A DNA stretch of 64,000 nucleotides from JACZYA01 sp965247455 (GTDB lineage Bacteria; Acidobacteriota; Terriglobia; Acidiferrales; 2-02-FULL-67-57), in the NCBI GenBank assembly GCA_965247455.1, contig CBDFHE010000012.1:1-64000 (forward strand). The letters run 5' to 3'. The notes below the pieces were generated by a model. The model was not told the origin of the DNA. It was given only the letters and a program-made list of their open reading frames with translations, and searched no databases. Made by a program: the position numbers and the translations under genes. Each line of letters starts with the position of its first letter. Position 1 is the first letter of the stretch. Of this stretch, positions 51,484-59,449 are shown in pieces.

Positions 51484-52158
51484 CTAGCGGAGGGCGGCGA
51501 GGTCGAAGCGGGCTTCGACGCGCTGGCCGTCGGGGGTGAAGACCTCGATGCGGGTAGGAACGGAGGCGACCTGGGCGGCGTCGTACTCCAGGGTCACGAT
51601 CGCGCCCTGGAGCCAGGAGGAGCCGTAGGCGCCGTAGGTGTAGAGGTGGGTGCCGCTGACGGCCACCGGCGCAACCTCGGTGCGCTGGAGCAACCGAATG
51701 GTGAAGTCCTGCCAGAAGTCGGGGGCGCGCAGGTAGATGGGCCCGTAGGCGGGGATGGTGTGAGGCGAGTGGGCCGGGAAGGTAGGCGTGAGCTCCAGCC
51801 GGACGCGCACGACAACGCGGGCGGAGCGCTGGCGGTGGTCCCGCTCGGCCCGCATGGGGCTGTAGCCGTCGGGCGCCCGGCGGGCCTCTTGGACAACCTG
51901 ATGGAAGGGCGTGCTGATTTCAATTCGGGCCACGTGCGGGCCGCGCTTCGGCAGGGGGAAACTGCGAAAGTATTGCCGGAGGAATTCCGCCCGCTTGGCG
52001 GCGGCGCTCTTGCCGAGGAAGTAGGCCTGGCGGATGCGGCGGGAGGTCAGCGTGCACTCGTAGCAGTCCGCCGCCAGCGCCACCGCCGCCACCACGGCAG
52101 TGATAGCCGCCGCCCGACGAAAGCCTTTTCTCCGCATGGCCTGCCCCTGACTTGCCAT
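51484..52158 (-). CDS. Hypothetical membrane-anchored protein
   Basis: About 224 residues from ATG 52158 (GGGGAGAG lies upstream; GTG 52176 and ATG 52137 are alternatives). A basic start and one helix (AAAITAVVAAVALAADCYEC) are followed by an exported beta-rich domain (RVVVRVRLELTPTF; YLRAPDFWQDFTIRLLQRTEV; TLEYDAAQVASVPTRIEVFTPD). Not recognised. It lies between the thyX-like gene and DUF1385 on the same strand, but with repeat-rich gaps on both sides. Confidence 0.55.
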   Translation of the reverse strand: MASQGQAMRRKGFRRAAAITAVVAAVALAADCYECTLTSRRIRQAYFLGKSAAAKRAEFLRQYFRSFPLPKRGPHVARIEISTPFHQVVQEARRAPDGYSPMRAERDHRQRSARVVVRVRLELTPTFPAHSPHTIPAYGPIYLRAPDFWQDFTIRLLQRTEVAPVAVSGTHLYTYGAYGSSWLQGAIVTLEYDAAQVASVPTRIEVFTPDGQRVEARFDLAALR

Positions 52159-52176
52159 CGTCTCTCCCCTTCCCAC

Positions 52177-52360
52177 TTAGATGCGGCGACTCCTCTTTCC
52201 CGTCGAGCCCCGTGGCCCCTGCCACGGGGGGCTGGGGCCACCTCAAAAGCGGGTGTCCCGCCGTTGGCGGGGTGGACTCCGCACTTCATCCGAAAATTAG
52301 GAAAGGAGAGACCTCAGGTGCCTGGGGGCTCGGCGTTACTTCATCAGGCATTTATCGAAA
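52177..52360. repeat. Palindrome and family A remnant between thyX-like gene and hypothetical gene
   Basis: CCCCGTGGCCCCTGCCACGGGG (about 52207-52228) forms a hairpin related to those near 2183 and 28398. A short family A remnant, CCTGGGGGCTCGGCG, lies at 52321-52335. No gene. Confidence 0.5.
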
Positions 52361-53914
52361 TCAAATCGGCCTCTCGATGTTCGGGAAGGACTCCCAGACT
52401 TTGATGCCGCAGAAGTGGGAGCCTTCGGTGCAGATGGGTTGCGTGATGCCGGCGCGGACGACGCAGGGCGGGCCCACGTAGCGCATCAGGCGAGGGTGGA
52501 CGCGGGCGACCTGCTCGATTTCCTCCATCGAGGCCTGGTAAATCTCCTCCTGGGCGTTAAAGCAAGTGCGCATGGTCCACTTGTGCAGCAGGTGGAGCAG
52601 CGAACCGGACTCGACCAAGCGCACGGCGGTGGCGTTGGGTAGCACATAGAGAGCGAACTCGCGCCGGACGCCCAGCGCCAACAGGCGGTTCTTGGCCTCC
52701 CAAGCACTGGCCATGGCGCGGTCGAAAAGTTCACGGGCGCGCGCGTGGCGGCGGATGAGCATGGGGGTGATGTAGTCGGGCTCGCTGGAGTCGGTCAGCA
52801 GCAGCAGCGGGCGCGAAGCGGGCACCATGCGGTGGCGCTGGTCCTGGCTGTCGGCGGTGTGGCTGATGCGCTTGGCAAAGGTGTAGGTAGCGTGTTGCAA
52901 CGCACGCATGAGCGGCGAGTGGACGCCGACGTTGAGCGTCTCCAACCGATAGCGGTTCTTGGCCGGGTTGAGGAGCAGGTCGAGCGCGGCGGCGTCGCTC
53001 AGTTCAGCTTCGGTCTTGCCGAGCACGGCGCGGACGGCGCGGGCGGTGACGCGCTCGGCGTGGGCGGAGTAGTCGAGCAAGGTGGAGACGCGGCCGTTCA
53101 ACTGCGCGTCGAACTCGGCGCGCGCATTGCGGGCAATCGCTTGGGTGCCGTTCTTGCCCGCTGCTTCCAGGAAAGGCCACTCGGGGAGCTGCTCGTCCGC
53201 GAGCGGCTGCTTGCCGATGCGGTCGAAGAAGGCGGGGTCAGCTTCGCGGACGCGCGCCACCATCTGGCGCACGACCAGCGAAGCCTCATGCGGCGTGTCG
53301 CCGGAGTGCTGCATGCGCCAGAGGCGGTGCAGGGTGATGCCGCTCAAGGTGTGCACCATGGTGGTGAAGGCGGCAATGGGGAGGACGTAGCGGGCAATCT
53401 CGATGGCCTTCTTCTCCGCTTGGCCGGCAACTTTCTTTTGGCGGCGCTCGTGCGAGCTTTCTTCCAACCGCCAGATGTCGGCCAGCACGGCGTGGGTTTC
53501 AGGCTTGAGCAGCTCGCTCAACTCGCGGTAGGAGTCCCAGGCGCGGGCGATGGCAGCTTCATAAACCTGGCGGGCTTCGCCTGTGAGCGGCGGGACGAAA
53601 GCCTGCACGCGGTCCATGCGAACGTAGCGCTGCGACTGCTGCTCGGAGTTGTAGAAGGGGTGGCTGTGCAGGAAGCTCCAGACAAACTGCCGGCTGACGT
53701 TCTCCAGCCCGAACTCGAAGTGAGCGTGCTGATAGACGGTGTGGTGGCCGGCCTCGAAGGTGGCGGCGCCGATGTTGACGCGCTGCTTGTCGGTGATCTG
53801 GTCGGGGGTGACCAAGGTGGCCGAGTAACAGGTGCGGGCGGCGGCCATGGCCGAGTCGTAGGGACGGGAGAAGTAGTTGCGCAGGGTGATGCGAGGCGGC
53901 GCGGTTTCGACCAT
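52361..53914 (-). CDS. thyX: Double-length FAD-dependent thymidylate synthase-like protein
   Basis: 517 residues, twice the usual ThyX, with two ThyX-related halves. In half one the flavin/dUMP motif region reads SRQFVWSFLHSHPFYNSEQQ then SQRYVRMD: the EQQSQRY end is kept but the RHRxxS core is HSHPFY. In half two an RHR is present (SQDQRHRMVPASRP), preceded by PLMRALQHATYTF. Such long ThyX-like proteins form a recognised subgroup in Acidobacteriota and other phyla. Whether they make dTMP is not certain; no other thymidylate synthase is in the window. Encoded between rpmE and a hypothetical gene on the minus strand. Confidence 0.8.
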   Translation of the reverse strand: MVETAPPRITLRNYFSRPYDSAMAAARTCYSATLVTPDQITDKQRVNIGAATFEAGHHTVYQHAHFEFGLENVSRQFVWSFLHSHPFYNSEQQSQRYVRMDRVQAFVPPLTGEARQVYEAAIARAWDSYRELSELLKPETHAVLADIWRLEESSHERRQKKVAGQAEKKAIEIARYVLPIAAFTTMVHTLSGITLHRLWRMQHSGDTPHEASLVVRQMVARVREADPAFFDRIGKQPLADEQLPEWPFLEAAGKNGTQAIARNARAEFDAQLNGRVSTLLDYSAHAERVTARAVRAVLGKTEAELSDAAALDLLLNPAKNRYRLETLNVGVHSPLMRALQHATYTFAKRISHTADSQDQRHRMVPASRPLLLLTDSSEPDYITPMLIRRHARARELFDRAMASAWEAKNRLLALGVRREFALYVLPNATAVRLVESGSLLHLLHKWTMRTCFNAQEEIYQASMEEIEQVARVHPRLMRYVGPPCVVRAGITQPICTEGSHFCGIKVWESFPNIERPI

Positions 53915-54056
53915 AGGAGAAAAACTCGTGGGGGAGTGTACTCAAGTTGCGGCGCGGGAGCAAGCGGTGGGAAAGGGACAAACGAAGCAGGAGAAGCAGA
54001 GGAAGGACCAACCGCAGAGAACACAGAGGGCGTCAGAGAAGAAAGCCGAAGAGAGG

Positions 54057-54284
54057 TTACTTCTTGGCGGTGGCTTGGGGGGTGGCGCCGTACTTGCGTC
54101 GGAAGCGCTCGACCCGGCCGGCGGTGTCCACCAACTTCATTTTGCCGGTGAAGTAAGGGTGGCAGGCGGCGCAGATTTCCAGCCGGATGGCCTCGCCCCG
54201 GATGGTGGAGCGGGTCTTGAAGGTGTTCCCGCAGGCGCAGGTGACCGTGACGTCGTGGTAGTCAGGATGGATGCCAGCTTTCAC
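54057..54284 (-). CDS. rpmE: 50S ribosomal protein L31 (zinc-binding type)
   Basis: 75 residues starting at GTG 54284 (MKAGIHPDYHDVTVTCACGN); the longer frame to 54338 is upstream noise. GIHPDYH opens all L31 proteins. Cysteines in CACGNTF and EICAACHPYFTG make the zinc-binding C+ form, so this is the zinc-replete paralogue. Then KLVDTAGRVERFRRKYG. First gene of the minus-strand translation cluster; the thyX-like start is 143 bp further on. Confidence 0.93.
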   Translation of the reverse strand: MKAGIHPDYHDVTVTCACGNTFKTRSTIRGEAIRLEICAACHPYFTGKMKLVDTAGRVERFRRKYGATPQATAKK

Positions 54285-54438
54285 GGAGCTTCTCGCGCCT
54301 CGCTCGGAAAGCCTCAATCTTAGCAGAGATTTAGCCACCGAGCAAGCGGGTGGCAGACGCTGGCGGGGGACGATTCGGTGCGGTCTTTTTGCTTGTGTTT
54401 CAGCGCCAGCAGGTATAAACAGGAACCAACAGATAGGG

Positions 54439-55479
54439 ATGGAAACAGATATGAGGCCCTTCCGCCGAGCGTTGATACTGGCAGTGGTTCTTTGGTTTTC
54501 CGCCGGTTGGGCCTACGCCCACAACCCTCCGCAACAACAACAACCCCGTCCATCCCGGCGCCAAGAGCCTCTCTCCATCAGCGGACGCGTTCTGTTTGAC
54601 CGGAACATGAAAGAAATGCCGGCGGTTCTGGTCACGTTGCTGAACAGTTCCGGCATACCGATGCAACAGACCTTTACCCGTTCGCGCGGAGAATTCGAAT
54701 TCCGCAACCTCAATCCAGGTCAGTATGTGGTGGAAGTTGTAGAGGAAGGGTATAAGGTAGCTCGCCAGACCGTGGATCTTTCTTTCGCCTCCCGGCCCGG
54801 GGTCATGCTTCTGCTCGAACCCACGACCCAAGCGGAGTTCAAGCGCCTGGACCCCGACCGCACGGTTTCCGTGCAAGAACTCCGGGTTCCGCGCAAGGCG
54901 CGCAAAGCCTTCGCGAAAGGGCTACGCGAACTGAATAAAAAGAATCGGCCCGACCGCAGCGTCCCCCACTTCCAGAAAGCCATTGCCCTCTACCCGGAGT
55001 ACGACGAAGCCTATGTGCAGTTGGGCGTGGCCCATTTCCAACAGAGGGAAATGGCGACCGCGCAAGAGACGCTGGAAAAGGCCGTGGAGACAAATCCGAA
55101 AAACGTCCACGCCCATACTCTCCTCGGCATGGTGTACCGCGAGCAGAAGCACATCGACCGCTCGGAGCAGGCGTTGCAGGAAGCGGTGAAGCTCGAGCCC
55201 GGCAATTGGCTGGCCCACATGGAGTTGGCCAAAACCCTGCTGGAGCAGCAAAAACCGGGAGAGGCCCTGGAGCACGCACAACAAGCCCACGACTTGAATG
55301 CTCAATCTCAGACCGCTCATCTTCTCCTCTATGGCCTTTTGATTCGCCAGCGGAACTACCAGACCGCCTTGGAGGAGCTGGAGAAGTTTCTTACCCTCCA
55401 CCCCGACCATCCCTCCGTCGCGAACATCCGCCAGACCAGAGACAAATTGCGCACCGCGCTGGCGGGCGGGACGCCCTAA
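54439..55479 (+). CDS. Secreted carboxypeptidase-regulatory-like and TPR repeat protein
   Basis: 346 residues from METDMRPFRRAL (54439, GATAGGGAT upstream). Signal peptide to about residue 30 (ILAVVLWFSAGWAYA). A Gln/Pro/Arg-rich linker follows, then a carboxypeptidase-regulatory-like beta domain (ISGRVLFDRNMKEMPAVLV ... RSRGEFEFRNLNPGQYVVEV). The rest is five or six TPR units (DEAYVQLGVAHFQQREMATA; VHAHTLLGMVYREQKHIDRS; TAHLLLYGLLIRQRNYQTAL). Probably a periplasmic or outer-membrane-associated scaffold. Upstream open frame to 54271 overlaps rpmE and is rejected. Confidence 0.8.
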   Translation: METDMRPFRRALILAVVLWFSAGWAYAHNPPQQQQPRPSRRQEPLSISGRVLFDRNMKEMPAVLVTLLNSSGIPMQQTFTRSRGEFEFRNLNPGQYVVEVVEEGYKVARQTVDLSFASRPGVMLLLEPTTQAEFKRLDPDRTVSVQELRVPRKARKAFAKGLRELNKKNRPDRSVPHFQKAIALYPEYDEAYVQLGVAHFQQREMATAQETLEKAVETNPKNVHAHTLLGMVYREQKHIDRSEQALQEAVKLEPGNWLAHMELAKTLLEQQKPGEALEHAQQAHDLNAQSQTAHLLLYGLLIRQRNYQTALEELEKFLTLHPDHPSVANIRQTRDKLRTALAGGTP

Positions 55480-55608
55480 GGCCGAGACCCGCGCAAGCCG
55501 GACGAAACCCTCCCGCATCCAAGCAGAACTTGTCTCTAGGCGGTGGTCAAGCTATGCTGCGTGGGATTGACGCGGTCGGACAAAGAGGCGTGGCTGAAGG
55601 AGGAACCG

Positions 55609-56293
55609 GTGGCCGAACAGCAAACAAAGCCAAAAACCACTTCCGGCAAGGACAACCGCCGGAGCGTACGCGTCATAATTAGTTGTGCCGGTGCAGATGG
55701 CGTGGGCCGGCGCCGACGGGGCACAGATGAAGGAACAGGCCGAAACCGAGTCCGTCAACCGGCACGGCGCGGTGCTGCGGGTGAAGACCCATCCGCCCGC
55801 CTCGACGCAAATAGAGTTGACCCAAGTGCACACGGGGGAATCCCGGAAGGCGCGGGTGGTGCGGTTGCGCGGCGAGGGAGAAGACGGACGCTCACGGATT
55901 GCGGTTGAGCTGGCGGTTCCGAGCGTGACCTTCTGGGGCGTCCCCTTCCAACTGCAGGAGATCAGCGCCCTGCTGCGCCAAGTGGATGAAAATCTCCAGT
56001 CGAGCGGCGTGGACGCCCGAGTGGTGCGCGACTTCAGCCAAGCGGGGGAACACCTCCGCCGCGCTGCGTGGGCGGCGCAACAGTGGGTGGAACTGCAAGC
56101 GAAAGAGCGCGACCCCTACGCCGTGCTCTCGCAGTTGAGCGCCGAGCGCATCCGCCGGATTGGCCAACTGGCGGGAGAGCTGTCCAACGACCTCGACGCC
56201 ACCGAGGTGACCTTTGAAACCGAAGGATTGGAAGGCCTCTTCCAATCCATCCAGGGCCTGTTCAGCCGTCTGTCCCGCCTGTTTCGAAAATAA
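55609..56293 (+). CDS. PilZ-like domain protein with apparent frameshift
   Basis: GTG 55609 has an excellent GAAGGAGGAACC in front and reads MAEQQTKPKTTSGKDNRRSV then RVIIS. The frame then becomes meaningless, while the next frame (from about 55682) reads VPVQMAWAGADGAQMKEQAE, TESVNRHGAVLRV, and continues to the stop at 56293. Removing one base in ATTAGTTGTGCC restores a RRSxRV-x-VPV-x(n)-E-T-xSVN-HGA pattern like a PilZ domain, a common cyclic-di-GMP binding fold. The C-terminal half (LRQVDENLQSSGVDARVVRD; LEGLFQSIQGLFSRLSRLF) is helical. Either a sequence error or a recent lesion. Confidence 0.55.
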
Positions 56294-56337
56294 GCAAAAG
56301 AATCGGCCTCGCGCCGTCGGGGGAACCTCCCGCAAGA

Positions 56338-56370
56338 TTGGTTGATTGGTTAATTGGTTGATCGGTTGAA
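56338..56370. repeat. Short tandem repeat GGTTGATT-like
   Basis: Four slightly varied units of about 8 bp (TTGGTTGA, TTGGTTAA, TTGGTTGA, TCGGTTGA) just after the PilZ-like gene. A simple-sequence tract prone to length change. Confidence 0.6.
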
Positions 56371-56559
56371 CAGGCCCAAAGGAACGGCGCTACGCCTCTG
56401 AGCAGGGAGCACCTCTACCGAAACGGCTGGAAAGAACTCCATCGGGGGACGTGGACGCCGCAGCCGGATGGCCGCGTGCGGCAACTGCTAGAGCAGTCCC
56501 GCGACGGGGGCAAAACCTGGTACGTCTGGTTCGACGGCACCTACGTGCGGAAGAAGTAG
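56362..56559 (+). pseudogene. 3' remnant of an unknown protein
   Basis: An in-frame tail of about 65 codons without a start, opened only by the TGA inside the tandem repeat. It reads HLYRNGWKELHRGTWTPQPD, then GRVRQLLEQSRDGGKTW and FDGTYVRKK, then TAG. The DGGKTW/FDGTY ending looks like the C-terminus of a beta-sandwich protein of the DUF1579-like kind common in Acidobacteriota. The upstream part is missing. Confidence 0.4.
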
Positions 56560-56584
56560 CAGGAATCAGATAGCTTCAAAGCGC

Positions 56585-56658
56585 GAGGCAGGCAGGAATG
56601 CCTGCCCTACTCTTGCATTTTCGGTGGCGCAGACATTCCTGCCTGCCCCGCTTTGCAG
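56585..56658. repeat. Hairpin pair, GGCAGACATTCC family
   Basis: GGCAGGCAGGAATGCCTGCC-like hairpin followed by GCAGACATTCCTGCCTGC. Related to the pair at 8943-9000 between cstA and ybdD. Confidence 0.5.
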
Positions 56659-56726
56659 CGGTCTGCGTGACGGACGCCGGGAGGACAGCGGTTGCCGCCC
56701 GTTGCGGGCAACTGCATCCAAACGGG

Positions 56727-57024
56727 CTAGGCGCCGAGGAGATTGCGGGCGATGACCAGGCGCTGGATTTCGCTGGTGCCCTCGTAGAGTTCCGTGATGC
56801 GCTGGCTTGCCCCGAGCGCATCCGAGGGGTCGCGGTTAGCCGCTCAATAGATGCCGCGCAATCACCAGCCGCTGGATCTCGCTGGTGCCTCCGTAGAGTT
56901 CGGTGATGCGCTGGCTTGCCCCGAGCGCATCCGAGGGGTCGCGGTTAGCCGCTCAATAGATGCCGCGCAATCACTAGCCGCTGGATCTCGCTGGTGCCTT
57001 CGTAGAGTTCGGTGATGCGCTGGT
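56727..57024. repeat. 109-bp-period tandem triplication of the acyl-CoA dehydrogenase 3' end
   Basis: Three copies of the last ~80 bp of an acyl-CoA dehydrogenase gene start at 56727, 56836 and 56945 (minus-strand stops CTA, TTA and TTA in plus orientation). The first two copies are each followed by the same 30-bp spacer (CTTGCCCCGAGCGCATCCGA start). The 56945 copy is the true gene end. The 56836 copy is nearly identical (EGTSEIQ becomes GGTSEIQ). The 56727 copy is diverged and ends ARNLLGA then TAG, like a paralogue. Confidence 0.85.
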
Positions 57025-58087
57025 CGCGGTACATGCGCTCGACAGCGTAGTCGCGGCTGTAACCGTAGCCGCCGTGGATTTGCACCGCCTTGTTGCAGGC
57101 GCGCTGGGCCATCTCACTGGCGAAGAGCTTGGCGACCGAGGCCTCGACCGTGTAACGCTTGGCGTTGTCCTGCATCCAGGCGGCGCGGCGCAGCAGCAAG
57201 CGCGCGGCTTCGATTTCAGTCGCCATGTCGGCCAGCATGAAGCGCACGGCCTGGAAGTTGCCGATGGGCTGGCCGAACTGGACGCGCTCCTGGGAATAGC
57301 CCAGAGCTTCGTCCAACGCCCCCTGAGCGATGCCGGTGGCCTGGGCGGCGATGCCGACGCGGCCGTCGTCGAGCGTGCGGAGGGCGATCTTGAAGCCGAT
57401 GCCTTCCTCCCCGATCAGGTTCTGCTTGGGTACCTTGCAGTCCTGCAAGAAAATTTCCGCAGTAGCGGTGGCGTTGATGCCCATTTTCTTTTCTTCCTTG
57501 GCGACCTGGAAGCCTTCGAAGCCGGTTTCGATGATGAAGGCGCTGATGCCTTTCGGTCCCTTTGACGGGTCAGTGACGGCATAGACGATGGCGGTGTCGG
57601 CGACGGCGCCGTTGGTGACCCAAGCCTTGGTGCCGTTGAGGACGTAGCAGTCGCCCTTGCGCACGGCAGTGGTCTTCTGGTTGGCGGCGTCGGAGCCGGC
57701 CTGCGGCTCGGTCAGGCAGTAGCAGCCGATCTTTTCCCCGCGCGCGTGCGGCGTGACGTAGGTCTGCTTCTGCTCTTCGGTCCCGAAGCGCAGGATGGGG
57801 TCGCAGAAAAGCGTGGCGCAGACCGACAGAATGACACCGGTGGAGGCGCAGGCGCGCGAGATTTCCTCAATCACGATGGTGTTGGCGATGTGGTCCAGGC
57901 CGGCGCCGCCGTAGGTCTCCGGGACGTACACGCCGGTGAAGCCCAGCGCGGCCGCCTTGCGGATGCTCTGGCGGGGGAACTCGCCACTTTGGTCAATGTC
58001 GTGCGCGAGCGGCTTGATCTCTTTTTCGGCGAACTCGCGCGCCGTCTTCTGGATCAGCTTGTGGTCGTCGCTCAGTTCCAGGTGCAT
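56945..58087 (-). CDS. Acyl-CoA dehydrogenase (short-chain type)
   Basis: 380 residues from MHLELSDDHKLIQKTA (58087; AAGAAGGAG upstream; the frame to 58126 is an extension). FAD-dependent alpha-beta dehydrogenation of acyl-CoA in fatty-acid or amino-acid breakdown, passing electrons to ETF. Seen: CYCLTEPQAGSDAANQKTTA, TNGAVADTAIVYA, RVGIAAQATGIAQGALDEAL, QIHGGYGYSRDYAVERMYRD and the catalytic glutamate in ITELYEGTSEIQRLVIARHL. Closest to butyryl/short-chain enzymes. Its 3' end is the first unit of the tandem triplication downstream. No ETF genes nearby. Confidence 0.93.
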   Translation of the reverse strand: MHLELSDDHKLIQKTAREFAEKEIKPLAHDIDQSGEFPRQSIRKAAALGFTGVYVPETYGGAGLDHIANTIVIEEISRACASTGVILSVCATLFCDPILRFGTEEQKQTYVTPHARGEKIGCYCLTEPQAGSDAANQKTTAVRKGDCYVLNGTKAWVTNGAVADTAIVYAVTDPSKGPKGISAFIIETGFEGFQVAKEEKKMGINATATAEIFLQDCKVPKQNLIGEEGIGFKIALRTLDDGRVGIAAQATGIAQGALDEALGYSQERVQFGQPIGNFQAVRFMLADMATEIEAARLLLRRAAWMQDNAKRYTVEASVAKLFASEMAQRACNKAVQIHGGYGYSRDYAVERMYRDQRITELYEGTSEIQRLVIARHLLSG

Positions 58088-58523
58088 CAGGGGCTCCTTC
58101 TTGCGGCAAGGCGACCATTCTAGCACGGTAGTTGAGGATGGCAGCTACCCCATTCCGTCGGCTCACCGCAGAAACACCAGAGGACGCAGCCGTCATGCCG
58201 AGCGAAGTCGAGGCATCTGTTTGTATAAAGCAGACCCCTCGACTCCGCCGTTCGGGCTCCGCTCGGGGTGACAAACCGGCCCCCAGAGTCGAGGCAGCGC
58301 ACGATGGCTGTCGGCCTTCCTGCCGTCTTCCTTGTGAGTCCAGCCCACGGGCCTGCTTGCCGCAGGCAGGCGGAAGCCGCTGGGCTGAACTGATTGGGTA
58401 GGGCACGGCCTTGCTTGTCCTGTTTATCCCGAGCGCAGTCGAGGGGAGCGAAGCCGAAGGGCGCCTTGCCCGGCAGGGGGCAATCCCCTGCCCTACCCAA
58501 GAACAGCTAAACTTGGTTGTCTG
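58088..58523. repeat. Intergenic mosaic of family D and B repeats
   Basis: About 435 bp without a gene. 58190-58265 holds GCCGAGCGAAGTCGAGGCATC-like words; 58335-58391 a CAGCCCACGGG...CCGCTGGGCTG hairpin split by a family B palindrome (58352-58370); 58417-58459 is the exact reverse-complement twin of the repeat inside prmC. Confidence 0.6.
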
Positions 58524-59006
58524 CTACTTCTCGAAGAAGGGTTTGAGTTTGGCGTAGGTGGTGGCCAGCTCTTCGGGTTCGAGGCGGGTTTCGGCGACGG
58601 TGGTCATGAAGCTGGTGTCGCCCGCCCAGCGCGGCAGCACGTGCATGTGCAGGTGGTCGGCCACGCCGGCGCCGGCCACGCGCCCCAGGTTCATGCCCAG
58701 GTTGTAGCCTTCGGGGTGATAAAGCTCCGCGAAGGCGCGCTGCACCTGCTGGCAGAGGAGCATCATCTCCGCCAACGTCTCTGGCGCCACCCGCGCCAAC
58801 TCGCCCACGTGCTCGAAGGGCGCCACCATAATGTGGCCGGTGGTGTAAGGGTAGCGGTTCAGCAGAATGAAATTGTGCTGGCCGCGGTGGACAATCAGAG
58901 CTTCGGCGTCATCATTGCGCTGGAGGGCCTGGCAGAAAATGCAGCCGCTTTCCTTCGACCCCTTACTGACATACTGGTAGCGCCAGGGGGACCACAAGTA
59001 ATCCAT
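58524..59006 (-). CDS. HIT family nucleotide hydrolase/transferase
   Basis: 160 residues. The histidine triad is HLHMHVLPRW; GHIMVAPFEHVGEL and the CIFC pair (CIFCQAL) are typical of the Fhit/HinT-like branch with zinc. Members hydrolyse AMP-linked substrates or dinucleoside polyphosphates (Ap4A phosphorylase-like). MDYLWSPWRYQYV at the start recalls the Ap4A-phosphorylase/HIT group of Actinobacteria and Acidobacteriota. The ATG (59006) overlaps the stop of the HU gene (TGATG), so coupled translation is likely. Confidence 0.85.
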   Translation of the reverse strand: MDYLWSPWRYQYVSKGSKESGCIFCQALQRNDDAEALIVHRGQHNFILLNRYPYTTGHIMVAPFEHVGELARVAPETLAEMMLLCQQVQRAFAELYHPEGYNLGMNLGRVAGAGVADHLHMHVLPRWAGDTSFMTTVAETRLEPEELATTYAKLKPFFEK

Positions 59007-59344
59007 CACACCGCGCTGTCGGGGGGAGGCGGCGTCGCCGGGGGAGCAGCCGAAGCAGCGCTGCCGCCGGCGTTGACCAGTTCCTTCAGCTCCTTGCTGG
59101 GCTTGAAGAAGGGGATGCGCTTGGGCGGCACGTTGACCTTCTCCCCCGTCTTGGGGTTGCGCCCAACGCGGCCGCGGCGTTGGCGGGTGCGAAAGCTGCC
59201 GAAGCCGCGCACCTCGATCTTGTCGTCGGCGCGCAGGGCTTTGATGATGCCGTCGAAGACCGTTTCAACGATGGCCTCGGCTTCTTTCCGAGTCGCTTCG
59301 ATGGCGCGGGAAACTTCCTCGACCAAGTCGGCCTTGGTCATCAT
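59006..59344 (-). CDS. HU/IHF family DNA-binding protein with Ala/Pro tail
   Basis: 112 residues. MTKADLVEEVSRAIEATRKE dimerisation helices, KIEVRGFGSFRTRQRRGRVGRNPKTGEKV beta arm with the RNPKTG tip, and VPPKRIPFFKPSKELKELVN. Bends DNA in nucleoid organisation. After residue 94 comes a non-conserved SAASAAPPATPPPPDSAV tail absent from most HU proteins. Either of two start codons (the second is ATG) fits. Follows rpsA by 105 bp on the same strand. Confidence 0.92.
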   Translation of the reverse strand: MMTKADLVEEVSRAIEATRKEAEAIVETVFDGIIKALRADDKIEVRGFGSFRTRQRRGRVGRNPKTGEKVNVPPKRIPFFKPSKELKELVNAGGSAASAAPPATPPPPDSAV

Positions 59345-59449
59345 CGCCTCCTCAAACCAAAGTTGTTTCCCCTTCGACGCTTGGCAGGAACCCGACCGCC
59401 TTCTCCGGCTGCCAGCGCGGCGGCATTATAGCACCGGAAGCCAAAACTC

